A stretch of DNA of 64,000 bases, taken from NCBI RefSeq assembly GCF_031755915.1, contig NC_083386.1, positions 8,928,001 through 8,992,000 of the forward strand, read 5' to 3'. Made by a program: the position numbers and the translations under genes. Positions 36,146 to 47,212 of the stretch are shown piece after piece. The DNA is from Ziziphus jujuba. Its lineage: Eukaryota; Streptophyta; Magnoliopsida; Rosales; Rhamnaceae. The first letter of the stretch is position 1; each line of letters opens with the position of its first letter. Below the pieces are notes generated by a model that was not told where the DNA came from, searched no databases, and saw nothing but the letters and a program-made list of their open reading frames with translations.

Positions 36146-36985
36146 TTACTGAAATCTCTGCTTCAATTTCCACTTCTTCTCTCTTGGGGTCCAAGTCTTT
36201 TGGAGTTTAGCTGCATTGGAGTGTGTTACTCCCTTGTTTTGTGTTTTAGAGATTGCAGCATGATTGTTCACAAATAAGGCAGAGAAAGCTTTCTCTGTGA
36301 AATCAGTGACTTGCAAGTCAAGTCTCTGTTCTTGGCTCTTAAGAATTGCGACCACTTCTTGAAACTCTACTGATTCCAGATCCTTAGTATTTTCTATTAC
36401 CAAGCATATAGGCTCATAAGCTTTAGTTGAACTAATTAAAACCTTTTGAACCAACCTCTCATTCGATAAGCTCTCTCTGAAGGTTTTCATCTGATTTATC
36501 AAATCATTCAATCTAGTAAGATAACTAGATAATGTTTCATCTTCTTTCATTTTAGTATACTCAAATTCCCTTCTTAGACTCTATAATTTCACAGGTCTCA
36601 CCTGTTCACCACCATGAAATTCTTTGTACAGCAGCTCCCAAGCTTCTTTCGAGGTTTCTGCATTTACTGTCCTTGGAAAGATCTGATCTGAAATAGCACC
36701 TTGGATAATGCCCAAAGCCTGTGCATCCTTCATGTAGAACTCCATCATCTGTTCATCATCTTCAACTGCCGAGCTTCCCTCAGCTTTTGCAATTTTCCCC
36801 TTAAGCTTTTCATCATGAATTGGAATTCCTTTATCCACGAATCTCCAAAGCCCATAAGATTTGAAGATGGTCACCATTTTAATTCTCCAGAACTCATAAT
36901 TCTCACCTGAGAATATTGGAGCTCTCACTTCAGATCCAGCCATTGTTTTGCTAACCTTACAACACAAGAAACCAATATTTTTCAA
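36146..36985 (-). pseudogene. Copia 2 gag
   Basis: Begins MAGSEVRAPIFSGENYEFWR (36942 downwards) and continues through ETSKEAWELLYKEFHGG to V-K-L, a TAG stop, then LRREFEYTKMKEDETLSSYL and VQKVLISSTKAYEPI, all typical UBN2 gag. The stop fits CAG to TAG. A zinc knuckle is not readable before the protease, so that part is lost. Confidence 0.8.
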
Positions 36986-37417
36986 TTTTTTAAATTTTTA
37001 TTTTTATTTTTACCTCACAATGTTTATCCCAGTCTCAGATTCGACCAAGAGGCTTTGATACCATGTTAATGGTTTTAGAGCTTTGTAATATTTCTGTATT
37101 ATGCATAAACAATGAACATTCTAGAGAGAAAAGAAGAAGAGAAGCTAGAGAGGAAAAATTTTGTGTGTGAGCTCAGCTACACTTTTTCATTCAATATAAT
37201 AGTATTTATCCAAAAATGCTTACATTATCCAAAAAGTGATCACTACATTTCTGTTAAAAAAAAAAGATTCTCTCACTCACACTTTCATGCACGCACACAC
37301 TCTTTTACAATTCATAATGACACCTGGCATATGAGCCAGAGTGGAAATACACCTATGCAGTTCACTTATCCATGTCAGACCCTGTCTCCATGTCAGCACA
37401 GGGGTTATACTTCAACA

Positions 37418-37763
37418 AGTGATGCCAAAAGCATTATTCTTTGTCTCAATAATCCACGTTCCCATTCTATCCACTGGTCAGAACAAGTCTTTGTCAAACA
37501 AATCCTAGACATGCGTCCTCTATTTTCTTCTGTTACTTTTGCTTGGGTCCCATGAAATAACAACAAACTAGCTCATTTAGCCGCAAGGTGGGGCCTCCTT
37601 AATAACTTTTCGGGTCAGCATCCCCCTTTCTTAATTTCCACAGATTTTGTAATGCTTCAGGAGAGTGGTTTCATGCTACTTCCTGAGGCCGTGCTTTGTA
37701 TTTTGTTCTTTGCCTATGTTTTGGTTTATAAAACTCCCCTTTGATTAAAAAAAAAAAAAAAAA
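37418..37763 (+). pseudogene. LINE 3' remnant, right part with poly(A)
   Basis: Continues the frame interrupted at 32524: SDAKSIILCLNNPRSHSIHW, VKQILDMRPLFSSVTFAWVP, then a stop and N-N-N-K-L-A-H-L-A-A, the end of a LINE RNase H domain. It ends in an A-run (37747-37763). A plus-strand, 5'-truncated LINE in an intron of copy C. Confidence 0.75.
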
Positions 37764-37841
37764 AGCCTATATGAGCTATAGAAAAATTATATATATATAT
37801 ATATAGATATATATTTAGCTGCTAAGTAGAAGCCTTCGTAC

Positions 37842-38342
37842 CAAAACTTCGCATATATATAGACTCACACAAAATTCTAGCAACATGTTCCTTCTTTGTT
37901 TGTAGATAATCCTTGGACAATGGCGTAATAGAATAGAGGTATCGGCCCATTTCCGTATGGCCATATCTGAAGGCCATTGCAACAGGAAGCATGTTATCAA
38001 CCTCAGTGGTAAGTAATCCAAAGTTTTTTCGGACCATGCATTCCGCTATGCCTAGTTCTGCATTACATGTAATAACCACAGCAAGAGCTGTCATACCATC
38101 TCTGTCTGTTATTTCCAAGTCTTGTTCTGACATTTTCTGCACCAATATCTTCACAATGTTTATATGCCCAGCCATGGCTGCCATATGAAGAGCAGTCCTC
38201 CTTGAAAACGTAATTCTTGCTCTAACTACATTAGGATCCCTAGTAACTATCCAGTTCGTTTCACGACAATCACCATTCCATACAGCTTTATTTAAGGGCT
38301 CGTGTTTAAGGACCTCATCAGCCGAAACAATATTCTCTAGAT
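37842..38342 (-). CDS. Copy C, N-terminal ankyrin exon
   Basis: An open 501 bp exon between TATGCAG (38343-38344) and donor GTACGA (37840-37841). It encodes LNKAVWNGDCRETNWIVT, RRTALHMAAMAGHINIVKIL, DLEITDRDGMTALAVVITCN and MLPVAMAFRYGHTEMGRYLY: several ankyrin repeats. It is collinear with 6201-6698 in copy A. Intact itself, but part of a gene with many lesions. Confidence 0.8.
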
Positions 38343-39106
38343 CTGCATAGGGAAAAATAACAGATTAAAGTTTATTTTTAATTAATAGGATTAGCTTGTT
38401 AACTTAATTTTTAAATTAATCATGTACAGCATTATTCTTCATTAATTTTTGTTTCCATTTAAACATATATATGCTTATCTATTCGATACAAGCTGCCTAA
38501 TTTTTTCTTTTTCTTTTTTTTTTTTTTTTGGCTGAGATATAAGCTGCCTATTTCAGTGATATATATATATATATATGGTTTAGTAATTTTTGTTAGATTT
38601 CTAATAAAAAAAATACCAATTTAATTAACATGACCTCTAGTATCTAATCATAGATCCCGATTTCGGTCAGCACAGCGTTCCTGGCTCCAATGTAATATCC
38701 CCCCCCCCCCAAAAAAAAAGAAAAAAAAGAAAAGAAAAGAAAAATGAAAATCTGATTAGACGTTATGTTTTAGTAATTTTAGATTAATAAATTAACTAAT
38801 TGAGACCTAGCCAAATAAAGTTAATTTATTCTTTAAAAAATAATTCTTCATATCTTTATATATATAATTTTTTTTTATGTATTTCTTTCCATTGAGAGAT
38901 AGTACCGCATACATATAATCGGTATCTTATCAGAAAACACTGTTTAAATTTGGTGCGAATTCACAATTTTTCTACATCTTGAATCGCCATAAGAAATTTT
39001 TTCCCACAAAGATATTGATTGACTGCAAATGTGCACCAAATCTCATCGCTTGATGAGTAATTATATTGGCAGTATATATATATATATATATATAATTTGA
39101 CCATGA

Positions 39107-39425
39107 GGGAGAGCCACGGTCACACGTTCAAATTCAAATTCAGCCATTGATGCCCAGTTAGCCAATGTATCCCAAGCTTCTTTGGCATTGCAGATGTATT
39201 TTATAGCTGACAAAGTATCTGGACCGCAGGAAATGTGGATTGCGTGGAGAGCTATGGCATCCTTTCTCTTCCAAGTAGCCTTGTCCTCCGCTTCATCAGG
39301 CGTCGACTCCAAAATATCCCCAACACCATGAGCTATCGAGTAGGTTCGAGGCCGAATGCTCCATGCTTCATGGTTTTGTTAGCCCTTAAGAACTTCAGGA
39401 ACAATTCCACCACTGCTTGGGACGG
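39107..39425 (-). pseudogene. Copy C, gag-like N-terminal domain exon
   Basis: Reads SSGGIVPEVLKG, a TAA stop, then N-H-E-A-W-S-I-R, YSIAHGVGDILESTPDEAED, KATWKRKDAIALHAIHISCG, then IKYICNAKEAWDTLA. This is the DUF4219/UBN2-like module found at the N-terminus of many plant ankyrin-PGG proteins, related to the gag of Copia elements. The stop falls just before the N-Y-E-x-W motif. Copy B keeps only its first part (19255-19375). Confidence 0.65.
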
Positions 39426-39766
39426 CACCGTTTTTTCTCGTACACATAGATCTCTTCTGTCTACATATAAATATAATTTAACTAATTATAGTCAAGGTTT
39501 AGTGAAACCAAATAAAGTATCCCCACAAAAGATAAATAAAATAACCCAAAAAATCGAAACAGAAAAATTAGTAGCGAAGAAAAAAATAATATGGAAGTTC
39601 TTACTTGCCACTTCAGTGATTAAAACGGCACTGTTTTTGGTATTCACAGATCTCTGATCACAGATAATTATTAAAGTTTAGTAGCGTGACAAATTATGTT
39701 CGTACACAAAAATGGAAACAAAAATTAGTGAAAGGAAAAATAAAAATAATATGGAAGTTTCCTTAC

Positions 39767-39875
39767 CTACAAGGTATGATATGCTGCCAGAAAAGTCGAC
39801 GGACATCTTGAGTGTCTTGTGGGATACAGGAGTTGTGTCGATGGACATAAACATAGACCAAAACTTTCCGTTCAT
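39767..39875 (-). CDS. Copy C, possible first coding exon
   Basis: An ATG at 39873-39875 opens MNGKFWSMFMSIDTTPVSHK, then LKMSVDFSGSISYLV up to a clear donor (TTGTAG|GTAAGG). VDFSG recurs in copy B (19895), so the block is part of the duplicated gene, but I do not recognise the segment from the protein family. It may be 5' UTR. Confidence 0.4.
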
Positions 39876-40251
39876 ATACGTGGTGAAGACTTTTGAATTT
39901 TTATTTTTTTATATTTTGGATTGGATTGGATAATTAATGATTTGTTTGCCTTTTAATGTAAGTAGAGCTTCTTTAAAAGCTACATCTCTATTTGGGATAA
40001 CGTTATCATGAGTTGAAAAACTGCCTCTCTGTTTGAGATAATGTTAGAATGAGGTGTCAATAATTTTTTTTTTTTTTTTAGTTTTTTGAATAAAAAAACA
40101 GAGATTTAGTAAATTAATCAACTTGAATACAACAACTAGCCTGAAAAATCTGACTCAGCCACTGTGGGCCAACTTCAAGCCAGGTTTGAAAAGAACGCGA
40201 ACCAGTAGCATAGTTTGCAATAGATTGGCTACAATGTTGGTCTCCCTATAA

Positions 40252-40644
40252 TTAAAAGAACAAAACAAAAGTCCGATTATTAGAGAGCAGAGTTTTTATA
40301 TTATCAACCAAAAAACAGAAAAGGCTCAACTGATCACTGATGCCACCTTCATTCACCCAACGAACAGCAGGTAGACAATCAGTTACAATTTCCACACAAT
40401 GAAAACCCGCTGCCAAATAGAAAAATATTGCCTCGCGGATTGCAATAAGCTCCGCATAGAGAACCGACCATGAACCAGCACAGGGTTTAGCTAGAGCCTC
40501 CAACAATTCACCAGTAGCATTCTTGACTACAACACCAACTTCAATCCTCTGAGTGCACTGTTTGAGAGAAGCGTCAACATTAATTTTCAAAACATCCCCC
40601 TTTGGTGGTGACCATTTATGCCTAGTCCATTGATGCTTTGTCAT
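40252..40644 (-). pseudogene. LINE RNase H domain
   Basis: W-S-P-P-K-G-D-V-L-K-I-N-V-D-A-S-L gives the first catalytic Asp, AELIAIREAIFF the Glu, and EIVTDCLPAVRWVNEGG the second Asp of a plant LINE RNase H (RVT_3). The frame is open over about 130 codons, but the C-terminal catalytic part is missing. Confidence 0.8.
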
Positions 40645-40796
40645 GACAACGGTTCATAGCCTCCTTAAATTCCATATGCAAACATGCTACTGTATCTAAA
40701 ACTATAAAATTGGTTTTGATGTAATTTCCATGCATTATAGCATTTTTATTATGCCATAAACACCAACAAGTCCATGCAAATTTCTTTCAGTGATAT

Positions 40797-41316
40797 TCAG
40801 GCAAAAGAACGAAAGTGGAACAATGAATAAAATTCCAATTGCTTCCATACCTTAACCATAGTCCGGCATCCCCATAAACCATGTAACGGAGTCTCTTCTA
40901 CAGATTTACAAATCAAACACATGCTACTATCAGTAACATGTTGTGAGGCTAATGAAGATAGACATGGAATTGCTTCATGGCAAAAGTGCCAAAGCATCAT
41001 CTTTACTTTGGTACTTCTAATCTCCAGAGAACTCACACCATGATAAAACCATTACATCACTTGGTCTGCTAATTTTGTTCCCCACACCAAGCTTTCTGGC
41101 TTTCCAATACCCTGTTTTAACTGCATAAACACCATTCTCATTATATTTCCATGCAAATCGGTTCGAGTAGCTTCTCCCTTCAATCAGTATGGATTGAATA
41201 AGTGATGCTTCATCCTCAGAGAAGATTAAATGAATAAGGTCCTCATTCCAAGTACCAGAAGGTGTTAACAAACAAGCAACTTTGGAATTATGGTCAAGCT
41301 TCTGTGGTGATAACAC
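40797..41316 (-). pseudogene. LINE zf-RVT region
   Basis: Two overlapping frames carry TPSGTWNEDLIHLIFSEDEA, FAWKYNENGVYAVKTGYW, KVKMMLWHFCHEAIPCLSSL and MCLICKSVEETPLHGLWGC, the Cys/His-containing zf-RVT region between reverse transcriptase and RNase H in plant LINEs. One frameshift lies near 41020. Confidence 0.75.
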
Positions 41317-41599
41317 TCATCAGGCCCCCATTCTTGGCAACCAAGAATCTTTATAAATATGTATAGAGCGACCATCACCAATTCTCCAAATGCCACCACT
41401 CTCTAGCACTTGTTGTCCCTAGACCAGACTTCGCCATGAAGGAGAAGGACATCTTCCAATACCGACTTCACAATAAGAAGACTTTGGAAAATATCTTGCC
41501 TTTAACCCAGACCTCCCATGGGCTTAGGTTGTGTAAGCTTCAGCCAGCTTATCCATGGTACACCTTTCTTTCCTCCATATGAACCCCACTAAAAACGAT

Positions 41600-42395
41600 T
41601 CATTTGACTAGTTAGCTCCTCGATTAAACATTTAGGAACTTGAAACAGCTCATGGTATACGTTGGTATTGCTTGTACAACCGCTTTGATGAGGACTTCCT
41701 TCCCTCCCACGGGAAAGTAACTTTTCGGCCATTCAACCAACCTTTTCCAAACTCTTGTTTTGATGGATTTAGAAACCTCCTTTTCCCACCGCCCAATGAG
41801 AGAAGGCAAGCCTAAGTATTTTTGGTGACCACCGTTTTGAGCTTGGAAAAACTTGTTAATAGAGTCACATATAAGTATTAGGACTAGAACTAATCACAGT
41901 TTTCTGCATATTGATCCGCTGACCTGATGCTTGTTCATATTCACTCAAGATGTCCAGAATATGTTGACAGTCATGTTGAGTTGCTTTGGTGAATAAAATT
42001 GTATCATCGGCAAAGAACAACTGACAGATAGTAGGAGTAGTGGGCACAATTGAAATTCCATGCAGTAAGGTTGCCATGACTAATTGCTAAAGCAAACTAA
42101 ATAGTCCTTCAAAACAAATTAGAAACAGATGGGGTGATAAGGGGTCTCCCTGAAGCAAATCCCTACTTGGTTTAAAGAACCCACATTGTTTATCGTTTAT
42201 TAAAAGTAAGTACCACCTGAAACACAACACAAGACTAAATCAATCCAATTGTGGTCAAAACCCATCTTCTGCATTATCCACCTCAGAAAGTTCCATTCAA
42301 CCCGATCATATGCCTTACTTATATCCAACTTGATGGCCATTAGACCTTTAGAACCTAACTTTCTCTTCTCAATTGTATGCATATGCTCAACAGCC
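41600..42395 (-). pseudogene. LINE reverse transcriptase, C-terminal part
   Basis: LAVEHMHTIEKRKLGSKGLM, MAIKLDISKAYDRVEWNFLR and MQKMGFDHNWIDL are followed by stops, then CQLFFADDTILFTKATQHD with the catalytic FADD, the GQRINMQKT thumb, and WKRLVEWPKSYFPVGGKEVL with IPTYTMSCF. Order and motifs are those of L1-type plant LINEs. The A-V-E-H start joins V-Q-L at 47213 once Copia 3 is removed. Confidence 0.85.
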
Positions 42396-42847
42396 AGCTG
42401 TGTTGAAATATAAACTTGATTTTTTGGGTTATTATTTTGTGGGCCCTGGTTACTTGGGGTCCAAGTTTTCTTAGAGTCCAAGTTTTAGAAACTTCTTTTA
42501 GGGTAATTTTATGGTGTTTTATGTAGGTAGGGTTAATTATTAGTATAAATATTGTTATGGTTTTTTCTTGTGTGTACTGAAAAAACCCAAGAAGGTTGAG
42601 AACCATTGAATAAACTAGTAGGAACTTTTATTTTTTTTCCCTTTTTTCCCTTTCTTCTGGTGTTTGCATTCTGTTTTGCTGCTCTGTTTTTATTTTTTGC
42701 TTCTGGTTTTTGTTTTCATTCAACAAAGTGGCATCAGAGTTGGTATCTGTGTGAACAGTGCATATGTAAACAGTAGCATAAACAGTATCTGCGTGAACAG
42801 TCACATAAACAATAGTTGCGTGAACAGTATCTGAGATAAAAAAAAAA

Positions 42848-44455
42848 ATGGCCAATAACGGTATGGTTCCCTTCCAAGTTCCGACACTCAATAAGAATAA
42901 CTATGATAATTGGAGTATCAAGATCAAGGCTTTGCTTGGCACCCAAGACGTGTGGGATATAGTGGAGAAAGGCTATGTCGAATTAGAGAATGAAGGTGGT
43001 CTAACTTAAGACCAAAGAGACAACTTGAGAGACTCAAGAAAGAGAGACAAGAAGGCTCTCTATCTAATTTATCAAGGATTAGGTGATGATACATTTGAGA
43101 AGATCTCGGAAGCCAAGCCCGCTAAAGAAGCATGGGAGAAGCTTCAAATCTCCTACAAGGGAGCCGATCCAGTCAAGAAAGTGTGACTTCAAATCTTGAG
43201 AGCCAAGTTTGAAACGCTGCATATGAAGGAAGGAGAAGTCATATCTGATTATTTTTCTAGAGTCTTGATGGTGACCAATCAATTAAAAAGGAATGGTGAA
43301 AATTTGAATGATGTTAAACTCATGGAGAAAATTCTTAGATCATTAGATTCAAAGTTTGATCATATTGTTGCCATTTTCGAAGAAACAAAAGACTTGGAAG
43401 CTATGTCATTGGAGCATCTCTTGGGTTCGTTGCAAGCTTATGAAGAAAAGAAAAAGAACAAGGAAGGAATAGTGGAACCATTGTTCAAGACCCAAATTGA
43501 TGCAACTAAAGAGGAAACCAGCAGCGGTCTCAATGATCGAAGCCAACAAGGACGAGGCCATGCGCGAGGATGTGGCTGTGGGCAAGGACCTGGACGGGGC
43601 TGGAAGTTTGGTGATGATCACAACAGCAACTTTCAAAGAGGAAGAGGTTTTTCAGCACCAAGGTATGATAAGTCCCATGTGAAGTGCTATAAATGTGGAA
43701 GATTTGGTCATTATGCTTCTGAATGTAGAACTCCTAGTCATAATAAAATTGAAGAGAGGGCAAATTATATCAAAGAAAAAGGTCAAGAAGAAGGCACGTT
43801 GCTGCTGACTTACAAAGACAGTGAGAAAAGTGAAGATAACACATGGTACTTAGATACTGGTGCCAATAATCATATGTGCGGAAAAAAGAATATGTTTTTG
43901 GATCTTGATGAAACTGTGAGTGGTAGTGTGTCATTTGGAGACGAATCCAAAGTAGTAGTGAGGGGTAGAGGTAGCATTCTCATTCGGTTAAAGAGTGGAA
44001 AGCATCAAGTCATATCAAATGTGTATTATGTGCTAAGTATGAAGAGTAATATCTTGAGCTTAGGACAACTCTTGGAGAAAGGTTATGATATTCACCTAAA
44101 AGATCATAATCTTTATATAAGAGATCATGCAAGTAATTCGATAGTTAAAGTGCCAATGTCAAGAAATAGAATGTTTAGGTTCAACATTCAAAGTGACAGT
44201 GCCAAGTGTCTTAAGACATGTTATAAGGATGGGTCTTGGCTTTGGCATCTTCGGTTTGGACATCTCAATTTTGGAGGTCTTAAGTTGCTGTCCAAAAAAG
44301 AGATGGTGAGGGGATTACCTTGCATTCGTAATCTGAATCAAGTTGTGAAGGTTGCTTACTTGGAAAGCAATTCAAGAAAAGCTTTCCCAAAAAGACGACC
44401 TCAAGAGCTCGAAAACCACTGGAACTTATACATGCTGATGTGTGTTGTCCAATGA
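42848..44455 (+). pseudogene. Copia 3 gag and protease
   Basis: Starts MANNGMVPFQVPTLNKNNYD, a UBN2-type gag. In-frame stops are TAA at 43007-43009 and TGA at 43184-43186; the open frame then runs 43196-44455. Zinc knuckle CYKCGRFGHYASEC (43685-43726) binds the RNA genome, and protease motif WYLDTGANNHMCG lies at 43844. The pre-integrase HLRFGHLNFGGLKLL follows. Both stops are explained by C-to-T changes in Gln and Arg codons. A frameshift near 44400 shifts the following L-I-H-A-D-V block. Confidence 0.9.
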
Positions 44456-45174
44456 AGCCAAGTTCACTTGGTAAGAGTAATTATTTCCTTCTTTTCATTG
44501 ATGATTTTTCAAGAAAGACGTGATTATATTTTTTAACAGAAAAATTAAAGGTGTTTGAGAATTTTAAGAAGTTTAAGGCTCTTGTTGAGAAGGAAAGTGG
44601 TTGTTTGATCAAAGCTATAAGATCCGATAGAGGAGGAGAATTCACATCAAATGAATTCCAAAAATATTGTGAAGATCATAAAATTTGAAGGTTTCTAATG
44701 GTGCCAAGATCACCCCAACAGAATGGTGTGGTAGAAAGGAAGAATAGAACAATTCTTAACATGGCAAGGAGTATGCTCAAAAGCAAGAAATTGCTGAAAG
44801 AACTTTGGGCAGAGGCGGTTGCATGGGCTGTTTATTTATCCAACCGATCTCCAACAAGAAGTGTGTGGGGAAAAACACTGCAAGAAGCATGGAGTGGTAG
44901 GAAACCGGGTGTTTTTCATCTAAAAGGGGTTGGAAGCATTGCTCATGCACATGTACTTGATGAGAAAAGAAGCAAATTGGATGATAAAAGTGAGAAGTAT
45001 GTCTTCATTGGCTATGGCATAAACTCCAAAGGGTACAAGCTCTACAATTCTAAGAGTGGGAAAAAAATAATCAGTCGAGATGTTATATATAATGAAGAAG
45101 AAGAGTGGAATTGGGAATTACATGATGAAAGCTATAATTTTTTCCCATATCTTGAAGAGGAAGAAGTGGAATAG
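44456..45174 (+). pseudogene. Copia 3 integrase
   Basis: PSSLGKSNYFLLFIDDFSRK, then TGA (44521-44523, expected Trp), [17 protein letters not shown], then TGA (44686-44688, expected Arg), [20 protein letters not shown] and LWAEAVAWAVYLSNRSPTRS. The DDE residues D, D (SDRGGEF) and E (NGVVERKN) are all visible. The last 159 codons are open and include the C-terminal region up to the link with reverse transcriptase. Confidence 0.85.
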
Positions 45175-45375
45175 CCAGGAATGGAGCTAATGAGAGAGGA
45201 GCCGATAACCCCACTAGCTTCACCAACCGTAGGACTTCAAGAAGGCAGAAGTTTAAGTGAAAGAGCTCCATGGTTTAAGAGTTTACAAGAGATATATGAG
45301 GTAACCGAAAACCAAGATGATCTCACCTTGTTTTGTTAATTTGCTGATTGTGAACCCGTTAACTTCCAAGAGGCA

Positions 45376-46782
45376 ATGGAAGACAAGAATTGGAAGAATG
45401 CCATGGATGAGGAGATAAAAGCAATCAAGAAGAACGAAACATGGGAACCAGCTTTACGTCCACAAAGATCCAAGGCTATTGGCGTGAAGTGGGTATATAA
45501 AGCCAAGAAGAATGCCAAAGGAGAGATTGAAACGTACAAGGCAAGATTAATAGCAAAAGGCTATAGTCAAAGAGCTGGAATAGACTATGATGAAGTATTT
45601 GCTCCCGTTGCTCGACTAGAAACGGTAAGATTGATTATTTCTTTGGCAGCTCAACATGGTTGGAAGATACATCAAATGGATGTAAAATCTACCTTTCTAA
45701 ATGGGTTTCTTGAAGAAGAGGTTTATATTGAGCAACCACAAGAATATAAAATCAAGGGACAAGAAGACAAAGTTTTAAGGTTGAAGAAAGCACTTTATGG
45801 GTTAAAGCAAGCACCAAAAGCTTGGAATGCTAGAATTGACAAGTATCCCCAGGAAAAGAATTTTATCAAGTGTCCATATGAGCATGCACTTTACATTCAA
45901 ATTAAAAGAGATGATATATTGATTGTGTGCTTGTATGTAGATGACTTAATTTTCACGGGCAGCAATCCAAGTATGTTTGCTGAGTTTAAGGAGGAGATGA
46001 TGAGAGAGTTTGAGATGACCGATATTGGGCTCTTGTCTTACTATCTTGGAATTGAAGTAAAGCAAGGAGGTGAAGGCATTCTAATTACTCAAGAAGGGTA
46101 TGCTAAGGAGGTACTTAAGAAGTTTAAGATGGATGATGCAAATCCAGTTGGCCCACCAATGGAATGTGGAGTCAAGTTATCGAAGCATGAGGAAGGAGAA
46201 AGAATGGATCCAACATTTTTTAAGAGCTTGGTTGGAAGCTTGAGATATTTGACGTGTACAAGGTCGGACATTCTCTATGCAGTAGGAGTTATAAGTCATT
46301 ACATGGAGAATCCAACAACAACTCATTTGAAGGTTGCAAAAAGAATTCTTAGATACCTAAAAGGTACAACAAGTTTTGGTTTGTATTATTCAACTTCCAA
46401 TGATTACAAGCTTGTTGGATATAGTGATAGTGATTGGGGTGGAGACATAGATGATCGTAAAAGCACAAGTGGCATTGTGTTTTATTTGGGAGATACGGCT
46501 TTTACATGGATGTCAAAGAAGCAGCAAATTATTACTCTTTCAACATGTGAAGCGGAGTATGTAGCTACCACCTCATGTGTTAGTCATGCAATGTGGCTTC
46601 GAAATTTGTTAAGGAAGTTGGGTTGTCCACAAGAAGAACCAACCAAGATATATGTGGATAATAAGTTAGCAATTGCCTTTCCAAGAATCCTGTTTTTCAT
46701 GATCGAAGTAAACATATTGATACACGTTATCATTATATTAGAGAGTGCACTGTCAAAGGAGATGTACAGCTGGAGTACGTGA
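45376..46782 (+). pseudogene. Copia 3 reverse transcriptase and RNase H
   Basis: One long frame of 468 codons: WKNAMDEEIKAIKKNETWEP, GVKWVYKAKKNAKGEIETYK, ARLIAKGYSQ, VDVKS-type [48 protein letters not shown] (YVDD near 45934), DIGLLSYYLGIEV, SLRYLTCTRSDILYA, GYSDSDWGGDIDDRKSTSGI and TLSTCEAEYVATTSC. All RNase H landmarks are present. A frameshift near 46680, after YVDNKLAIAF, moves the last part (Y-V-K-S-Q-D-Q-A-A-D-I) out of frame. Confidence 0.9.
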
Positions 46783-47212
46783 AGTCTCAAGATCAAGCAG
46801 CCGATATTTTACCAAGCCTCTCAAGCATGAAGTCTTTGTTAAATTGAGAAGCCTCATAGGAATAACTAATCAAGTTTAAGGGGGAGTGTTGAAATATAAA
46901 CTTGATTTTTTGGGTTATTATTTTGTGGGCCTTGGTTACTTGGGGTCCAAGTTTTCTTAGAGTCCAAGTTTTAGAAACTTATTTTAGGGTAATTTTATGG
47001 CGTTTTATGTAGGTAGGGTTAATTATTAGTATAAATATTGTTATGTTTTTTTGTTGTGTGTGCTGAAAAAACCCAAAAACGGTTGAGAACCATTGAATAA
47101 ACTAGTAGCAATTTTTTTTTCCCTTTTTTCCTTTCTTCTGGTGTTTGCATTCTGTTTTGCTGCTCTGTTTTTATTTTTTTGCTTCTGGTTTTTGTTTTCA
47201 TTCAACAAGCTG

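Larger units (their letters stand above)
32524..37417 (-). mobile_element. Copia retrotransposon 2
   Basis: Minus-strand element. 5' LTR 37063-37417 (TGTTGAAGTATAACC ... ACATTAACA side), followed by TGGTATCAAAGCCTC, a primer-binding site, at 37062 downwards. 3' LTR about 32524-32872, preceded by the polypurine tract CAGGGGAG. The outer end of the 3' LTR is degraded (ACACTTCTTAGAG instead of TGTTAATGGTTTTAGAG), so no target duplication can be read. It lies in a LINE remnant inside an intron of copy C. Confidence 0.85.
22490..39875 (-). pseudogene. Ankyrin-PGG gene, copy C (transposon-swollen)
   Basis: Third paralogue, spread over 17 kb. Blocks on the minus strand, in transcript order, are: 39767-39875, about 39107-39425 (gag-like N-terminal domain), 37842-38342 (ankyrin), 31379-31532, 24372-24452, 24158-24226, 23329-23580 (ankyrin, 5' part missing) and 22490-23036 (PGG). 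Two introns hold most of the length: 24453-31378 contains a Copia element, and 31533-37841 contains a LINE remnant with another Copia inside. Lesions include a stop in the gag-like exon, loss of the first part of the C-terminal ankyrin exon, a one-base loss early in the PGG exon, a 49 bp deletion removing the PGG motif, and TGA near 22754. It cannot make a normal protein. Confidence 0.8.
42401..47207 (+). mobile_element. Copia retrotransposon 3, nearly complete
   Basis: LTRs 42401-42725 and 46887-47207 (TGTTGAAATATAAACTTG ... TTCATTCAACA) differ by roughly ten changes by eye. Perfect target duplication AGCTG (42396-42400 and 47208-47212). The polypurine tract TTAAGGGGGAG precedes the 3' LTR. 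The region after the 5' LTR reads AAGTGGCATCAGAGTTGG, an altered primer-binding site. Gag-pol is full length but carries stops and frameshifts. The layout suggests a TNT1/Tork-like element. Confidence 0.95.
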
